This document shows, in pieces, positions 51,998 through 63,340 of a stretch of DNA of 64,000 bases. The DNA comes from Climacteris rufus (lineage: Eukaryota > Chordata > Aves > Passeriformes > Climacteridae): NCBI GenBank assembly GCA_013398175.1, contig VZRZ01000996.1, forward strand, positions 2,401,339-2,465,338. The letters are read 5' to 3'. The notes under the pieces were generated by a model that was not told the origin of the DNA, searched no databases, and saw nothing but the letters and a program-made list of their open reading frames with translations. Each line of letters starts with the position of its first letter. Position 1 is the first letter of the stretch. A program made the position numbers and the translations under genes.

Positions 51998-52409
51998 TGT
52001 CCTGGTTCTGGCCAGGACAGGGGTAATATTTGCAGTGGCCAGGAGAGGACACAGCCAGGACCCAGAGGTTATTCTATCCTAGTTCATGTCATTTTCTGGG
52101 GATGGGGGAAGGGCTCTCTTCCAAGTCAGCACAGCATGTCAGAGGGAGCAGTAGGGTTTTGTCGGGGGTTTCCTGTTGAACCATTTGCCTCTTCCTTGTA
52201 CCCTCTGTTATTAGTGTTGCTGATGGTGTTGCTTGTTTTCTTACCTCATTGCTGTTTCCAGTAAATTGCTCTTATCTCAACCAGGGATCTTTAGGTTTTG
52301 TACCTCCAATTCTTCTCTCCATCCTGCTGCAGGAGCAGGAGGGGGCACATGGTTTGGAGAGAACCAGTAGGAGCACTAAATTGGGTAGTACCATTGCTAA
52401 ACCCCAACA
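51998..52409 (+). mobile_element. Solo LTR of an avian endogenous retrovirus
   Basis: The element starts tgtcctggttctggccagga and ends gctaaaccccaaca, with the TG...CA ends of a retroviral LTR. Internal landmarks match a songbird LTR that I recognise by sight but cannot name with certainty: tcgggggtttcctgttgaac (52160-52179), cagtaaattgctcttatctc (52259-52278) and taaattgggtagtaccattg near the 3' end. A perfect 10-bp inverted repeat (51996-52005, 52012-52021) folds the left end into a hairpin. AGTAAA at 52260-52265 could be its polyadenylation signal. No internal retroviral sequence adjoins it, so it is a solo LTR. No clear target duplication was found (cagcc before, cgact after). Confidence 0.85.
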
Positions 52410-54327
52410 CGACTCCACTCTGTCTCATGCAGCTGTTACAATATTGAACCAAGTCATTGTTCACTATTTAAAATCAGAAAGGCCATGAAGTACTGCCCAG
52501 TTCTTCTAAATCAAGCTACTTGGCCTAATAAAAACTATTTTTAAAAAAGAAATAAATACAAACCCTGAAAAATATCTTTGTGAAACTTGCAGAATTTCAA
52601 GGAGACTTCACAAAAAAATAATTTTATTTCCATTGTAGTTTTTTTTTAATAAAAAGCTGGAGAGCTTCTAATCTAGAGCACATTCTCAGCAAAGATGACT
52701 TCACATTACAACAATAAATATATTATAGTATTGATTAAAATTATAGAATATATTAACAATTGCTACATAAAATTTCATCTCTGTGAAGAAGAGATTTTCA
52801 AAATAACATAACTTGTATATGAAAGCTAAAATAGAACGTAAAATAGAAGGTAAAAATGAAGACATGGTGCATTACATCTGCCTGCTTAGTAAGAGCCAGT
52901 CTCTCTGCCACTTTGGTCCCATCAGGTAGTACCTGAATTCCTTATTTAATCCCACTGAATCTAATGGGAAAGCTCACAGAGTAAGGTACAACTCATGTGA
53001 TTAACAGTGGCAGAATCTGACCTTAAGGTCATTTTAATAAGCATACCGGTGAGTCGCTATTTCCTAAGGACCCCTTTTCATAATAAATTCCATAAAAATA
53101 AGCTCTAGAAAGATATGTTTTCTCCTGCTCCAATATTCGAGACATTCAGAAATCCTGATGAGAACAAAACACTCCCTGCTTGTCACAGACACATAAATGA
53201 TAACGTCAAACTGTCCCCTCTGGGTCAGTCCTGGAGCTGCCCTGGCTTTTCACCACTGACAAACCAGGACCACAGGTCTGACATTGTCCTCCTGGCCTGC
53301 ACATCAGTTAGCTTACTGGGTGGGAAGATACATCAGATGATGCTGTTGGCTTTGTCAGGACAAAGAAGTACTCAAGTCCCTAACTTAAGGAAAGCACCTT
53401 ACGATCTCATAGTAACTTCTTCTCTTGCAGCTTCCCATTAACAATGGCTCCTGCTGCCAACAGGCTCTGCTGGATCAGGTACTCACAGGGAGTCAAATAC
53501 AACTCCCAAACACAACCATTCCCCTTCAGTATCTTTACTGATGTGTCTAAGCATAGATCTCGAACTTGCTCCTTGTAATCAAGCTACTTTTTGCCCAGTG
53601 TCATGAGTAAGTTTTGTATTCTGAGATAAATACACAAAAATATCAAACTGCTCCTTAAGCACCAGTTTAAAGTTCTGCCACATCAACCAAAAGCATCTTC
53701 TAAAGTGTAGAACTATCTTATGGAAACAGAATTTGTTGATAGTATATGAACAGTAAAAAATAAAAATCTGGTTTATTCTCTCTCTGCATTACCTTCTAGT
53801 TGTTGTCTTTGTGCAGTAAGAAAATAGTACATCGTTTATGTACAAACTTGTCTAGCAGAGGAGAAATGGAAAAGATACAAATCAACTGGTGCTGTCAATG
53901 AAAAAATACTTCAGGTCTTGAGTGCAAACTGTAATATCCTACAGAGATTAATATAAGCATGCCAGGTTTATGGTTATTCATTATTACGCTTCTGGGAAAA
54001 TAGAACAATATATCTTGATAGTTTTAAATACATATTAGATCCTCTGAGTCGCTGCTGATTATTTAGCCCATATTTCTGTCACTGTATTTCAAAATTACCT
54101 GAGAGGAAGGATTCTGAATTTGTAAAGTTAGGGGGAAAATTGGCAAAAATAACTTTTTTAGCCTTTAAAAGCATACTTAAATGCTGACTGAAGCAGTCTC
54201 TCATCAAGAGAGCAGGCAGGAATGGGAAAGCAGGAGCAGGAGACATCTAACAATAACTTTGAAATGACCCTCAAGCATCAGCTTCCAGATGATGGTCTGA
54301 GGATCTCGGAGATTGTATTTCCCATAA
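52410..54327. other. Unique AT-rich sequence, nothing recognised
   Basis: No recognisable gene or repeat. A 108-codon open frame at 53115-53441 plus has no domain. Some tandem similarity (tagaacgtaaaa, tagaaggtaaaa) lies near 52830-52853. Confidence 0.5.
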
Positions 54328-54693
54328 TGCTGCCTAAAAGGCTAGCCCAAAAAACTGAGGCCAGGCAGGAGTAAGGGAATAAAAGGTGGGTATTTATTTG
54401 AAGGGCCTTCAAAGGTACATTTAGGGCAGACAAAGCCCCCTCCTTGGGGCATCATCCAAAATGGACTACGAGTCACGAGTTCTCCACACTCTTATAGGTT
54501 TGGTCCATTCACATATCAGCATAGATTTACCAACTAAAACTTTACAATTTCCCCCTAGCTCACCCCCCCCATCCCCCCCCACCTTAAGAAGCTTGGGTCT
54601 GGGCAGCCTGAATGTCCTTGGCTGAGTACAGAGTGGCACTGTTATGTCTATAGAGAACAGCAACCAACGAGATATAAAGCATACACACCAGAC
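54328..54693 (-). mobile_element. Probable ERV LTR fragment, reverse orientation
   Basis: Read on the minus strand the segment has LTR-like order: a TATA-like ctataagagtgtgg, then a GC-richer stretch (gccccaaggagggggctttg), then the polyadenylation signal AATAAA inside cttcaaataaataccc, then a T-rich tail ending ctagccttttaggcagca at the + strand left edge. This resembles an avian LTR that I have seen but cannot name. The right edge is uncertain. The pentamer aatgc flanks both proposed ends (54326-54330 and 54694-54698) and could be a target duplication, but the right LTR end would then lack the canonical TG/CA. Two C8 runs (54564-54589) lie inside. Confidence 0.6.
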
Positions 54694-56231
54694 AATGCAG
54701 GATTTGAATACAAGGGTTAAAACCTAAGGCAACAATAATGGGAAATGAAAGTCCAATGTATTCTGCTCAAGTGAACGATTTGCTTTGGTCACAAGACTCA
54801 GAAGCTAAATATTTCTAGCAAACATAGGTACTTACAAAGTCCTCTTTGAAAGTCTGCTGTTACGTTGGCCTTGGGAGGGCAAGAGTAACTTGGCCTACCC
54901 CATTTAAAGTGTAAACAGATCTCTCAGGAGATAGAGAGGAAAGGCTAAATTAATTAGTCAGCTTTTCTTTTGTCTTACAAAGCCGGTGGGGAGGGGGAAG
55001 GGGCTGGAGAAACAAAACTCCCCTTGTATAAGACCCTTTAGCAATACACCTGAGTAAGAAAAGATGCTGGAAGAATTCTGAGAAGTAGTCTGCACACAAA
55101 CACGAAGCAGAATTACAGAGCAATTAATGTTAACTGAGATAATTTTTAACACATTTCAGAGGAGTGTGTCATGGCCTGGCTTAGAACACAGGACAGGCAC
55201 TGTCTTGGTAGGCATGGAGAACACTGCTGAGGAGTTCACAGTTTCCGTAGAAAGACAGAGCATGAAGGAGGAAAAAGATTGTATAAGGTGAATTTTGCAA
55301 TTAAAATAAGAGGGTTAGGCAGAATGCAGATGTGTGGTTCAGAGGATGATGAGGACACCCCCACTGGCACAGGTGGTTTCCCAGCAGAAACCTTTTGCTC
55401 TGTTTGGACACACTGGGGTTGGCTGGGGTACCCAAGAGTTAGGACCCTCTACAGACCCTCGTGAAACCCTTTGGGCTTGTAACCACCTCTGAAAACTGAG
55501 ACTGTACTGCCTGCAGATGTGGCTGTGGAGAAAAGTGAGGTATAGCCTGGTAACAGCAGCAGTGAAAAGGCAAAAATGTCTTAGTCTATTACCTTCATTT
55601 TGAACTCACCCCAGTGAAACTATCTTCCGTGGTTCTTGAGGAAGATTTATATGTGATTGCTAAAGAATTTATGATTATTTAGTACACACACAGCAGCTCT
55701 CATTGCAAGGATATCACCAGCATCCCTTGGCTCCAGTTCTCTGGGGATTTGTGCTGCTTTTATATCCCTGAAGGTCTCCTCTTTCAGAAGCCAGAACTCC
55801 CAAAACTTCCATATTTTATACACTATGTCAACATTGATGAAACAATTCACCACCAATTTCCTCCTTAGTGTACGCAGCTCATTAACCCAAACAGCTTTAT
55901 GTTTATAACTCAGCAATTTTTCTCACAAAAAAAACCCAAAGCAAAACCTGTATTAGGTAGAAGGTCACACTCTGAACTCAACTGGTGGAGTACATGCACT
56001 TTTACATATGTGTATCCAAGATCATATTTGGATTCCAGCACTACGATGAGCTTCAAACAAACCTTGAGGTGGGACTTGCCAGTAGCAATGAGGGCTGAGA
56101 GGAGTAGACTTCATTGAGAGATCTGCTCACTGAAAGTCTCTCTGCAGCATGCCCAGCATCTTCGGTAGCTCCTCCAGGTAACCATGTGTTCATCTCCATC
56201 AACACTCAGATTTTCTGAACTGGTGGTGTGC
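54694..56231. other. Unique sequence, nothing recognised
   Basis: No recognisable gene or repeat. Its first part could still belong to the adjoining retroviral fragment, whose boundary is not certain. Confidence 0.45.
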
Positions 56232-56235
56232 TAGC

Positions 56236-56494
56236 CACCACAGAAGAAGAAAAAGAAGAAAAGGAAAAGGAGGAGGAGGAGTAGGAGGAGGAAGAAGAAG
56301 AAGCAGAAAAGCAGAAGAAGCAGAAGAAGAAGCAGAAGAAGAAGCAGAAGAAGAAACAGAAGCAGCAGAAGCAGAGGCAGAGGCAGAAGCATAGGAAGAA
56401 GCAGAAGAAGCAGAAGAAGCAGCAGAAGAAGGAGCAGAAGAAGAAACAGAAGCAGCAGAAGCAGAGGCAGAGGCAGAAGCATAGGAAGAAGCAG
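56236..56494. repeat. Compound (GAA/GCA/GGA)n array with 90-bp higher-order unit
   Basis: The + strand is almost entirely GAA, GCA, GGA and AGG triplets. A segment starting agcagaagaagaaacag at 56343 recurs at 56433, 90 bp later, and stays matched through gcagaggcagaggcagaagc and taggaagaagcag up to the gap at 56495. The array has therefore expanded by a higher-order duplication as well as by triplet slippage. Open frames across it are low-complexity artefacts. Confidence 0.95.
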
Positions 56495-56814
56495 NNNNNN
56501 NNNNNNNNNNNNNNNNNNNNNNNNNNNNNNNNNNNNNNNNNNNNNNNNNNNNNNNNNNNNNNNNNNNNNNNNNNNNNNNNNNNNNNNNNNNNNNNNNNNN
56601 NNNNNNNNNNNNNNNNNNNNNNNNNNNNNNNNNNNNNNNNNNNNNNNNNNNNNNNNNNNNNNNNNNNNNNNNNNNNNNNNNNNNNNNNNNNNNNNNNNNN
56701 NNNNNNNNNNNNNNNNNNNNNNNNNNNNNNNNNNNNNNNNNNNNNNNNNNNNNNNNNNNNNNNNNNNNNNNNNNNNNNNNNNNNNNNNNNNNNNNNNNNN
56801 NNNNNNNNNNNNNN
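56495..56814. other. Assembly gap (N320) inside the triplet array
   Basis: A run of 320 Ns interrupts the purine-rich array. The true length is unknown, because such arrays collapse or stall in sequencing. Open frames of about 226 codons reported through it are mostly unknown residues and are not genes. Confidence 0.97.
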
Positions 56815-56879
56815 CAGAAGAAGAAGAAGAAGAAGAAGAAGAAGAAGAAGAAGAAGAAGAAGAAGAAGAAGAAGAAATA
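56815..56879. repeat. (AAG)n, about 20 units
   Basis: A pure AAG/GAA triplet run abuts the right side of the gap and ends gaagaaataag. Uninterrupted (GAA)n of this kind can form intramolecular triplexes. The purity, compared with the mixed left flank, suggests the most recent expansion is on this side. Confidence 0.96.
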
Positions 56880-58650
56880 AGAAAAGCAATGCTTTTAAAA
56901 TTTTTCAACATTTCAGCTTGGAAATTGCACAGAGGCTAATGAATCAGCCCAGGCCCCACTCCATCCTCAGCTAGATCTGCATCCAGCATTCCTCTCTATG
57001 TTTACAGCTGGAAAGAAATTGAATTACCTACATAGTATTATTTTAGCATAAACGAACAGGAAGACTGCACCAAAATTGATGACCCAGTGGGTGTTGCCCC
57101 TCCCTGACTGTACTGTATATGCAGAGCTTTCTAGACTCAAATTTATTGGTTTGTCAGAAACTTTGGTTATTTTCATCAAGTTGAGTTTTACATTAAACAT
57201 TCCTCCACTTAATTGGAACCATGCGGACACATTTGGGCAGCATCCATATTCCTGCTCAAATAAAAGGGGTACTTTGTTACAAATTCAGCATACTTTGCTG
57301 TTAAATTATATTTTGCTAGCAATTACAATTAAATATGAAGTTCACACTTAATAGTAGACCTTGTAATTGTGTGGGAGTAGTTCTCCTTCCGTGAACATCA
57401 TGCATGGGTGGGAGAAGGGAGAGCACTGCAGCCTCATTTTAATAATGAAATAAACAGTTCTTCTGGTGAGTAATTCAGGGATTTTAAAACAGGGCATTGG
57501 CAGGATGGAAACAGCTTAAGAAGCTTATTTAACCCTCTCACCTGCTACTTCTAGCTCACTCAGGAATCCCCACCATCCAACTGCAGGCAGAGAGGAACAG
57601 TACCAAGAGATTTGGGAAGGGGTCAGGGGATTGTATCCTGCATGCTTTGTCTTGCTTTCAGTCCCCTTATGAAAATTGCTGAGGATAGCAAAAGGAAGTC
57701 TGCACAATGCTTTTAAAATTCTCTTTTTTGCCCCATTTGGATTCTGAATTTTAATAACAACAATTTTCTAACAACGCTCTACTTTTCTGTCATTTGTCTT
57801 GAAAAATGGGTAATGTTGTTCAGAAAATTGAGATTTCATTTTAAATTCATTTGTGGTTTTATATTTTCATGCTTGTACCTGGTTAGCCATAAGCATGCCT
57901 GGTATGGAGGGGTATGAAATGGTTTCATTAGAAGATGAAGAGAGGACATTTTTTAATGGAAAAGCAGATTTGATATGACAGTCAGTACAAAGCAGGCTCT
58001 TTCAATTATAAAAACAGAATGTGAAATATTTCAACTATTACATGTTATGGTGGTATTTCTACTCTCTTGAAAGATGTTTCTCCTGACATCTCATGGAATT
58101 AAAGAATACAAATGACAATGAAAAATATAAAATATAAAACTTTCTCATTCTAATTTTTTTCTGAAAACAAAGTTTTAATTTGGATTTGTACCTAAGGAAA
58201 ACATGAACAATATAGGGGTCTAGGCCTGAGGAGACACTGTCATGAAATCTGCTTTACCAAAACAAAGAAAACCCAAGATTAACCTGGTGAAAATATTTCT
58301 GCCAAGGTCAAGATAATTTCCTTGCCTTTGCCCTTAAAATCGCTTGCTGTCTTGAAAAATAATTGAATTTCCAGCCTGTCCATTTATAAGCAACTGGAGC
58401 TTGTACTACATGCAGCTGATGCTACCCAGATACTGTCAGCTACCAGTGACAACCCAAGGCATTCCCTGCTTTCCCTCTGCTAAACCATGTTCAGTATGTT
58501 TGAAAGACCCCTTCATGCATGCCCAACTCAGAAGAAAAGCAAATTATGAGATTGATGCTGTGTCAACAATTCAAAGAAGCTGCCCTGATGATGGCAGCTG
58601 CTTGTGTCTGTGGACATACATTTGTGGCCACCTGGGGATATGCATTAACC
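56880..58650. other. Unique AT-rich sequence, nothing recognised
   Basis: No gene or repeat family is recognised. Open frames are short and without domains. Confidence 0.55.
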
Positions 58651-59151
58651 TGTTTTGGCTCAGATAGAGTTAATTTTCTTCCTAGTAGCTAGTACAATTA
58701 TGTGTTTTGGATTTAGTATGAGAATAATCTTGATAATACACTGATGTTTTTAGCTGTTTCTAAGTATTGTTTATACTACGTCAAGGACTTTCCAGCTTCC
58801 TACACCCTGCCATTAAGAATGCTGAAGGGACACAAGAAGATGTGAGGGGACACAGACAGGACAGCTGACCCCAATAGGCCAAAGGGATATTCCACACCAC
58901 ATGGCACAATGTTCCATATATAATCTGGGGGAAAATCTGCCCAGGGGCCACTCCTCAGGAAAGCAATTGCATTGTGCACTGCTTGCTTTGTATATTTTTT
59001 ATTATTGTTATTATTTTCTTCCTTTTATCTCTTATTAAACTGTCTTTATCTCATCCCACAAGTTTTATCACTTTTACTCTCCCCCATCCTGCTGGTGGGG
59101 GACTGAGCAGCTGGGTGGTGTCTAGTTGCCATCTGGGGTTAAACCACAACA
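58651..59151 (+). mobile_element. Solo LTR, ERVL-type avian family, near full length
   Basis: Landmarks of a widespread bird LTR appear in order: tttggctcagatagagttaa, ggatttagtatgagaataat, acactgatgtttttagctgt, ggacagctgaccccaatagg, ccaaagggatattccacacc, a TATA box (catatataat, 58915-58924), ATTAAA polyadenylation signal (59034-59039), aactgtctttatctcatccc and the terminal ggggttaaaccacaaca. It lacks the first few bases of the usual left end (tgtcctgg...), and no target duplication is evident, which suggests an old copy. No internal retroviral sequence flanks it. The class assignment (ERVL) is from memory. Confidence 0.9.
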
Positions 59152-60389
59152 TCCATGTATCACATGGGCTCTGGGGACAGGATTTATGTCCCCAGACACA
59201 CGTCTTCCACACTGAGCATGCTGAAGAAATTTGCACCAAGCATGTCCTTGCCAAGGCACAGATTTTAAAGGAGTCTTTTCTTTCTTCAGCCCTCACACGT
59301 GTCCCATTTGTTTCCACCACTGTTTTCTCTGCATAAAGCACACCTGGAGAAGCCAGCTCCGTGCAGGCATTTCAGTTTCCTAGAATGGGGGAATTAAATA
59401 ACTCTGAGAGATACAGAAAGCACTATCCTACAATGCTACCACCCTATTTCTGATATTGCACCAGGGAATTAAACTACAGCAGCACACAATTGTCACTGTT
59501 GAGCCTGCCTCACTACTTCCCTGAAGAGAACTGTTGAACTCTTCTGGTATGCCCAGAGCTGCCATCTCTCTTGGGGGATTGGTCATCTATAGAGTTAACA
59601 TCTCTCCTAAGGGTTCTGGGGCATAGCAAACCAATTCCCCAGGTTCAGCCTTTTCTGCTTTTAGCTCTTCTCTTGGCCCATGCAGTCATTATATTGGTAA
59701 ATACTGCAGAGTCCATCTATTTCAATTACAGATGAATGAAACCTGTGCTGCTTGAAGCACTGAGGATTCCTTTAATACTTTGGGCATTTCCAAGCTAGCT
59801 CCAAGTCAGAAAACACTTTCACTTGGTACAATTTAGCTTCATACTTGCCTCATTGCTCTGATTTCCAGTTGCGATTTCATTTTAAGCTGGAAAAATTTTA
59901 TTTTTTACACTGAGGCTTTTCTAAAAAGATGAGAAACATGACTGCATGAACAACACATTGAACTTTGGAATCTGTGCTGTTTGACTAGTTTTGAAATTTT
60001 ATGAAATAATCCTTACAACATTAAAGGACTGCCCCCAGCCTGTTCAAAGCCCTGGTGGGTTCCAAAGGACTTCCAAAGCAAGCACCTTGAGGTTTATTTC
60101 CCAAAGATTCTCAGTGCCATGCTCCTGCTCATGCTTTCTCCAAAGCTGGCCAGATTTCCCCAAAGATAGTCAGCACAAAAAAGGTGCATGTGAAAAGATA
60201 AAACCAAAAATATTCTACTGAGCCTAAGGCATTGTATTTCTTTCAGAGCTTGAACCCAGTTCCCCATTATTCTACAAATATGCCTGAAAAGGCATTGAAT
60301 GGAAAAGGAGATTGCTTTGCAGCAAAAGATGCCTTCTCTTCTTTAAACAATACCTCTTCAACAACACATATTCTCATCTGTGCATTTTT
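59152..60389. other. Unique sequence, nothing recognised
   Basis: No gene, and no retroviral internal region that would join the two LTRs of the same family at 58651 and 63109. Confidence 0.55.
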
Positions 60390-60660
60390 AATAGAAGCAT
60401 AATTTTTGTCATATGTTGTAATGAATAGCATACAACTAAATGCTGCGTATACGACTGTAATTCCATCTGGGAGTTTGTTGACATTGATAAACCACTTGGG
60501 CTTTGCTTTTGTGGTTCATGCCATTACAGCAGCTCAACAGGATTACAATCCTGTTAGGTATAGCCGGTTAGAGGCATTATACCATATGATAGCAATTGTA
60601 TGTTTTATTAAAGAAGGTATTTTAAAATACAATTGAAAATTCTCATCAATGGTCTGATAA
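60390..60660. promoter_or_regulatory. Candidate conserved non-coding element with inverted GGATT repeat
   Basis: Unique, AT-rich but complex sequence with retained CpGs (ctgcgtatacgactg near 60442, agccggtt near 60562). It contains a perfect 9-bp inverted repeat, aacaggatt-ac-aatcctgtt, at 60536-60555. The arms carry GGATTA / AATCC, the core bound by OTX/PITX-class homeodomains. No open frame with a domain. Conservation is a guess from its look and must be tested by alignment. Confidence 0.25.
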
Positions 60661-61587
60661 TATGGTATTAAAAATTATCTTCATGTTATTACCTGAGTGG
60701 CTTGTTTAGTGTTTTTTAAGATTCCTCATCTCAGGCAATGAAAATACTTTAGTTGGATTTAATTACCTCTATGCTGAGGGACCAAAGCATTTCCCTTACA
60801 ATTTTGTGGCATCACTACATTTATAGGATATGAAAACCAGAACACTGCACTCCCATGAAGGAAAATGGACCAGACAATCTAGTAATTTCATAGTCTAAAT
60901 GGAGTTACACAGATACAAACAGGGAACACTGTGGGTTTACTTGTTTTTCTATAATTTTCTGTCACTAGCAGTGATAGTAGTGGCAGTGCTAGGGATGGTT
61001 TTAAATCTACAGTAACATTTTTCTTTAATTCAATTATAATTAGATCAGCCAATCCATGTATGCATTTCCCTGAAAATGAAGCTTCTGTTAAGACACATTT
61101 TCCTCTTGTCCCCAGCAAAGGTCCGAAACCCATGTGAACAGGAGCTTTCACTCTTCTGCACTTTACTCCCAGTTTGTCTGGATCACCGCGAGTTTCAAAA
61201 ATTTCAGTCATGCAGCCTGTTTCTAGCATGGCTTCACTCTGCTGATTGCCATTTAGTTCACAGTGAAATAACTGCACTAATGACTTCAGCAAAGTCCAGA
61301 TGTTCTAGGTTGGATGGAAGGGAAACTTTTCTGATCTGAACTTTTCCGCTGATACAAACCACTGGAATGGCCAACACTGCCTGACAGATGACTGGAGGCA
61401 CTAAGCCTGATGTCCTGCTGTTTGGCTCTGCCCACTGTTCTCGGTGGAAAGGTTATTATCTGTAACACCCCCTGTCCTGGATTTCCAGATTTTGCTTTCT
61501 GCACTAAGCACCAGCAGGAAAATCACCAGCATGAGTCATGGTAGCACACAGGAACAGCGAACATGAGACAGAATGCAGCTACATTTA
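60661..61587. other. Unique sequence, nothing recognised
   Basis: A 134-codon minus-strand open frame (60888-61292) overlaps an 87-codon plus-strand one. Neither has a recognisable domain. Confidence 0.5.
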
Positions 61588-61640
61588 TTGGACTAGAAGA
61601 ACTTTTAAGGCCCCTTCCAACCCAAACTATCCTATATTTT
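61588..61640 (+). mobile_element. Short CR1-type 3' end fragment
   Basis: The string ttggactagaagaactttta followed by aggccccttccaacccaaac and tatcctatatt matches the CR1 3' UTR tail. Only about 50 bp is recognisable. It could equally be the tail of a CR1-tailed SINE, since no tRNA-like head is visible upstream. Confidence 0.7.
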
Positions 61641-63103
61641 TTCCCCTTCCTACTGATGGCTTTACCGAGCTGCTGCTCACCCAGCACCCACACACCAGCA
61701 TCAGGTGCCTTGCTGCTGCTCCCAGATGTTTGCTCTGTTCAGACACGGGAACCCTTGAACACTGCCAGAAAGCAGAGGCACTCGCACCATCTCCAGTCAG
61801 CAAAATTAGGGAATGAAACTAGAGGGCAAGACTGCCCAAAGAGTCAGTGGAAGCTATTCTGCTGAAGCCTACACACTCCAGATCATTGTCTGGGGGCTTT
61901 GCAGGTGATGAGAAACTTCCAGGCAGAGGCGACATTCACAAAGCATCTGCTCTAAAAAGGCCAAGCTACTCTTTAAAGCATTAGGAGGTCCTGGCGTACA
62001 TTTTCCTGTTTATCCCTATTTCATGCCATTTCAAACTCCGTTCTAGACTAGAAAAACTGACATTTCACTCTCAACACAATTGCACTTCTGCCCTGTGGCT
62101 GGGACCTTCTCCATAGTACAAAATCTTTCCAGACGTATCTTTCACAAAAAACTCTCTGAGTGGAGATGTGGTGTATACTGGCCAGAGATGTTTGCCAGCA
62201 GTGTTTATACCAGCTACCCACACAACATAAGTTACACCGCTCAATAGAGCTTTTTGCTGGTATAAGAACATTTACAGAACTGATGGTTTAATTCGTGGCA
62301 TATTTATTCTCTTCTCTTCTGATTCTCTTCTCTCTGACAAAGCTCTATATGCAAAATGTTTGAATGCAGACAAACCTGCTACTTCTGGGGAAGCCACACA
62401 ATGGCCAGCAAACAATTCCAGCATGGATGGGGGAGTGGAGTGGGATGAAGCAATACAGCCATGATAAGCAGTGAAGCAGCCTTCTCATGGATGCTGGGCA
62501 ACATCCAACAGCAACACACAAAAATCTGGGGTGGGATTTAGGGTTGCAGGTTGCTCCTACAGAAGTTCTCTGGAGCCAAGATGGAAGGAAACCAGAAGAC
62601 AACCACCAACGAAGCGAGTTTTGCAGTGATTTAAGATGCCTACATCCTTTCACTCAACATGTGTACTAAATTCTCATTAGTCTTAAAATATTGCAGTGAT
62701 CAGAAAAACTTCAGTATATGGTACCTTCCCACTAGACTCTGTCTTTCTTATCCAGATATACCTCCTCATTTGACTAAACAATACAGATTTTTACTCTGTT
62801 AACACTCTACCATTACAACAATTCCTGTGAGGGCAAGATAGAAAAGGAGGAAGCCTTGGGAGGCCAGACTCTACCCTCTCTTGCATATGATTAATAACAT
62901 TGTCAGCAAAATAATGAAACAATCATCATTATAAATGCAACACTGAAAGAACACTATGTGATTGAAGGTGGAATCAGTGGACAGCACCATCAGTGTTTTA
63001 AAATAATGTTTAAAGTAGGCATATTTGATCTGAAACCATTGAATAAATAAATATGGAAGACCACTGGGTCATTTTTACAGAGCCCCTTTTGTTAAGGTAA
63101 TGG
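61641..63103. other. Unique sequence, nothing recognised
   Basis: No gene or repeat family is recognised. Open frames are at or under about 102 codons, on both strands. Confidence 0.55.
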
Positions 63104-63340
63104 CACTTTGCCCCAGGTTAGGCTGGGATAGAGTTAATTTTCATCTTAGTAGCTTCTACAGTGCTGTGATTTGGATTTAGGGTGAGAACAATGTTGGTAA
63201 CACACTGATGTTTCGGTTGTTGCTGTGCAGTGCTCACTAAGTCAAGGGCTTTTCAGTTTCCCATGCTCTGCCAGCAAGCAGGTGCAGCAAGTGGCTGTGT
63301 GGTACTTAGTTGCCAGCTGGGGTTAAACCACAACACACTT
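63104..63340 (+). mobile_element. Solo LTR, same family as 58651, with large internal deletion and intact target duplication
   Basis: The LTR itself is 63109-63335, starting tgccccaggttaggctggga and ending ggggttaaaccacaaca. Its left half matches the copy at 58651 (gatagagttaattttcatct, ggatttagggtgagaacaat, cacactgatgtttcgg) and its right end matches too (ggtacttagttgcc). About 270 bp between them, including the TATA box and polyadenylation signal, is missing. The deletion junction lies at ccagcaagcaggtgcagcaag, where agcaag is repeated. A perfect 5-bp target duplication, cactt (63104-63108 and 63336-63340), frames it, consistent with the ERVL 5-bp rule. Confidence 0.93.

Noticed and set aside
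56206..56911. Two minus-strand open frames of 226-227 codons, the longest in the window
   Set aside because: Most residues are unknown because they cross the 320-N gap, and the rest are Leu/Ser/Phe/Cys runs translated from a GAA/GCA triplet array.
58651..63335. A complete endogenous provirus bounded by two LTRs
   Set aside because: The right LTR has its own flanking target duplication, and no retroviral internal sequence is visible between the two.
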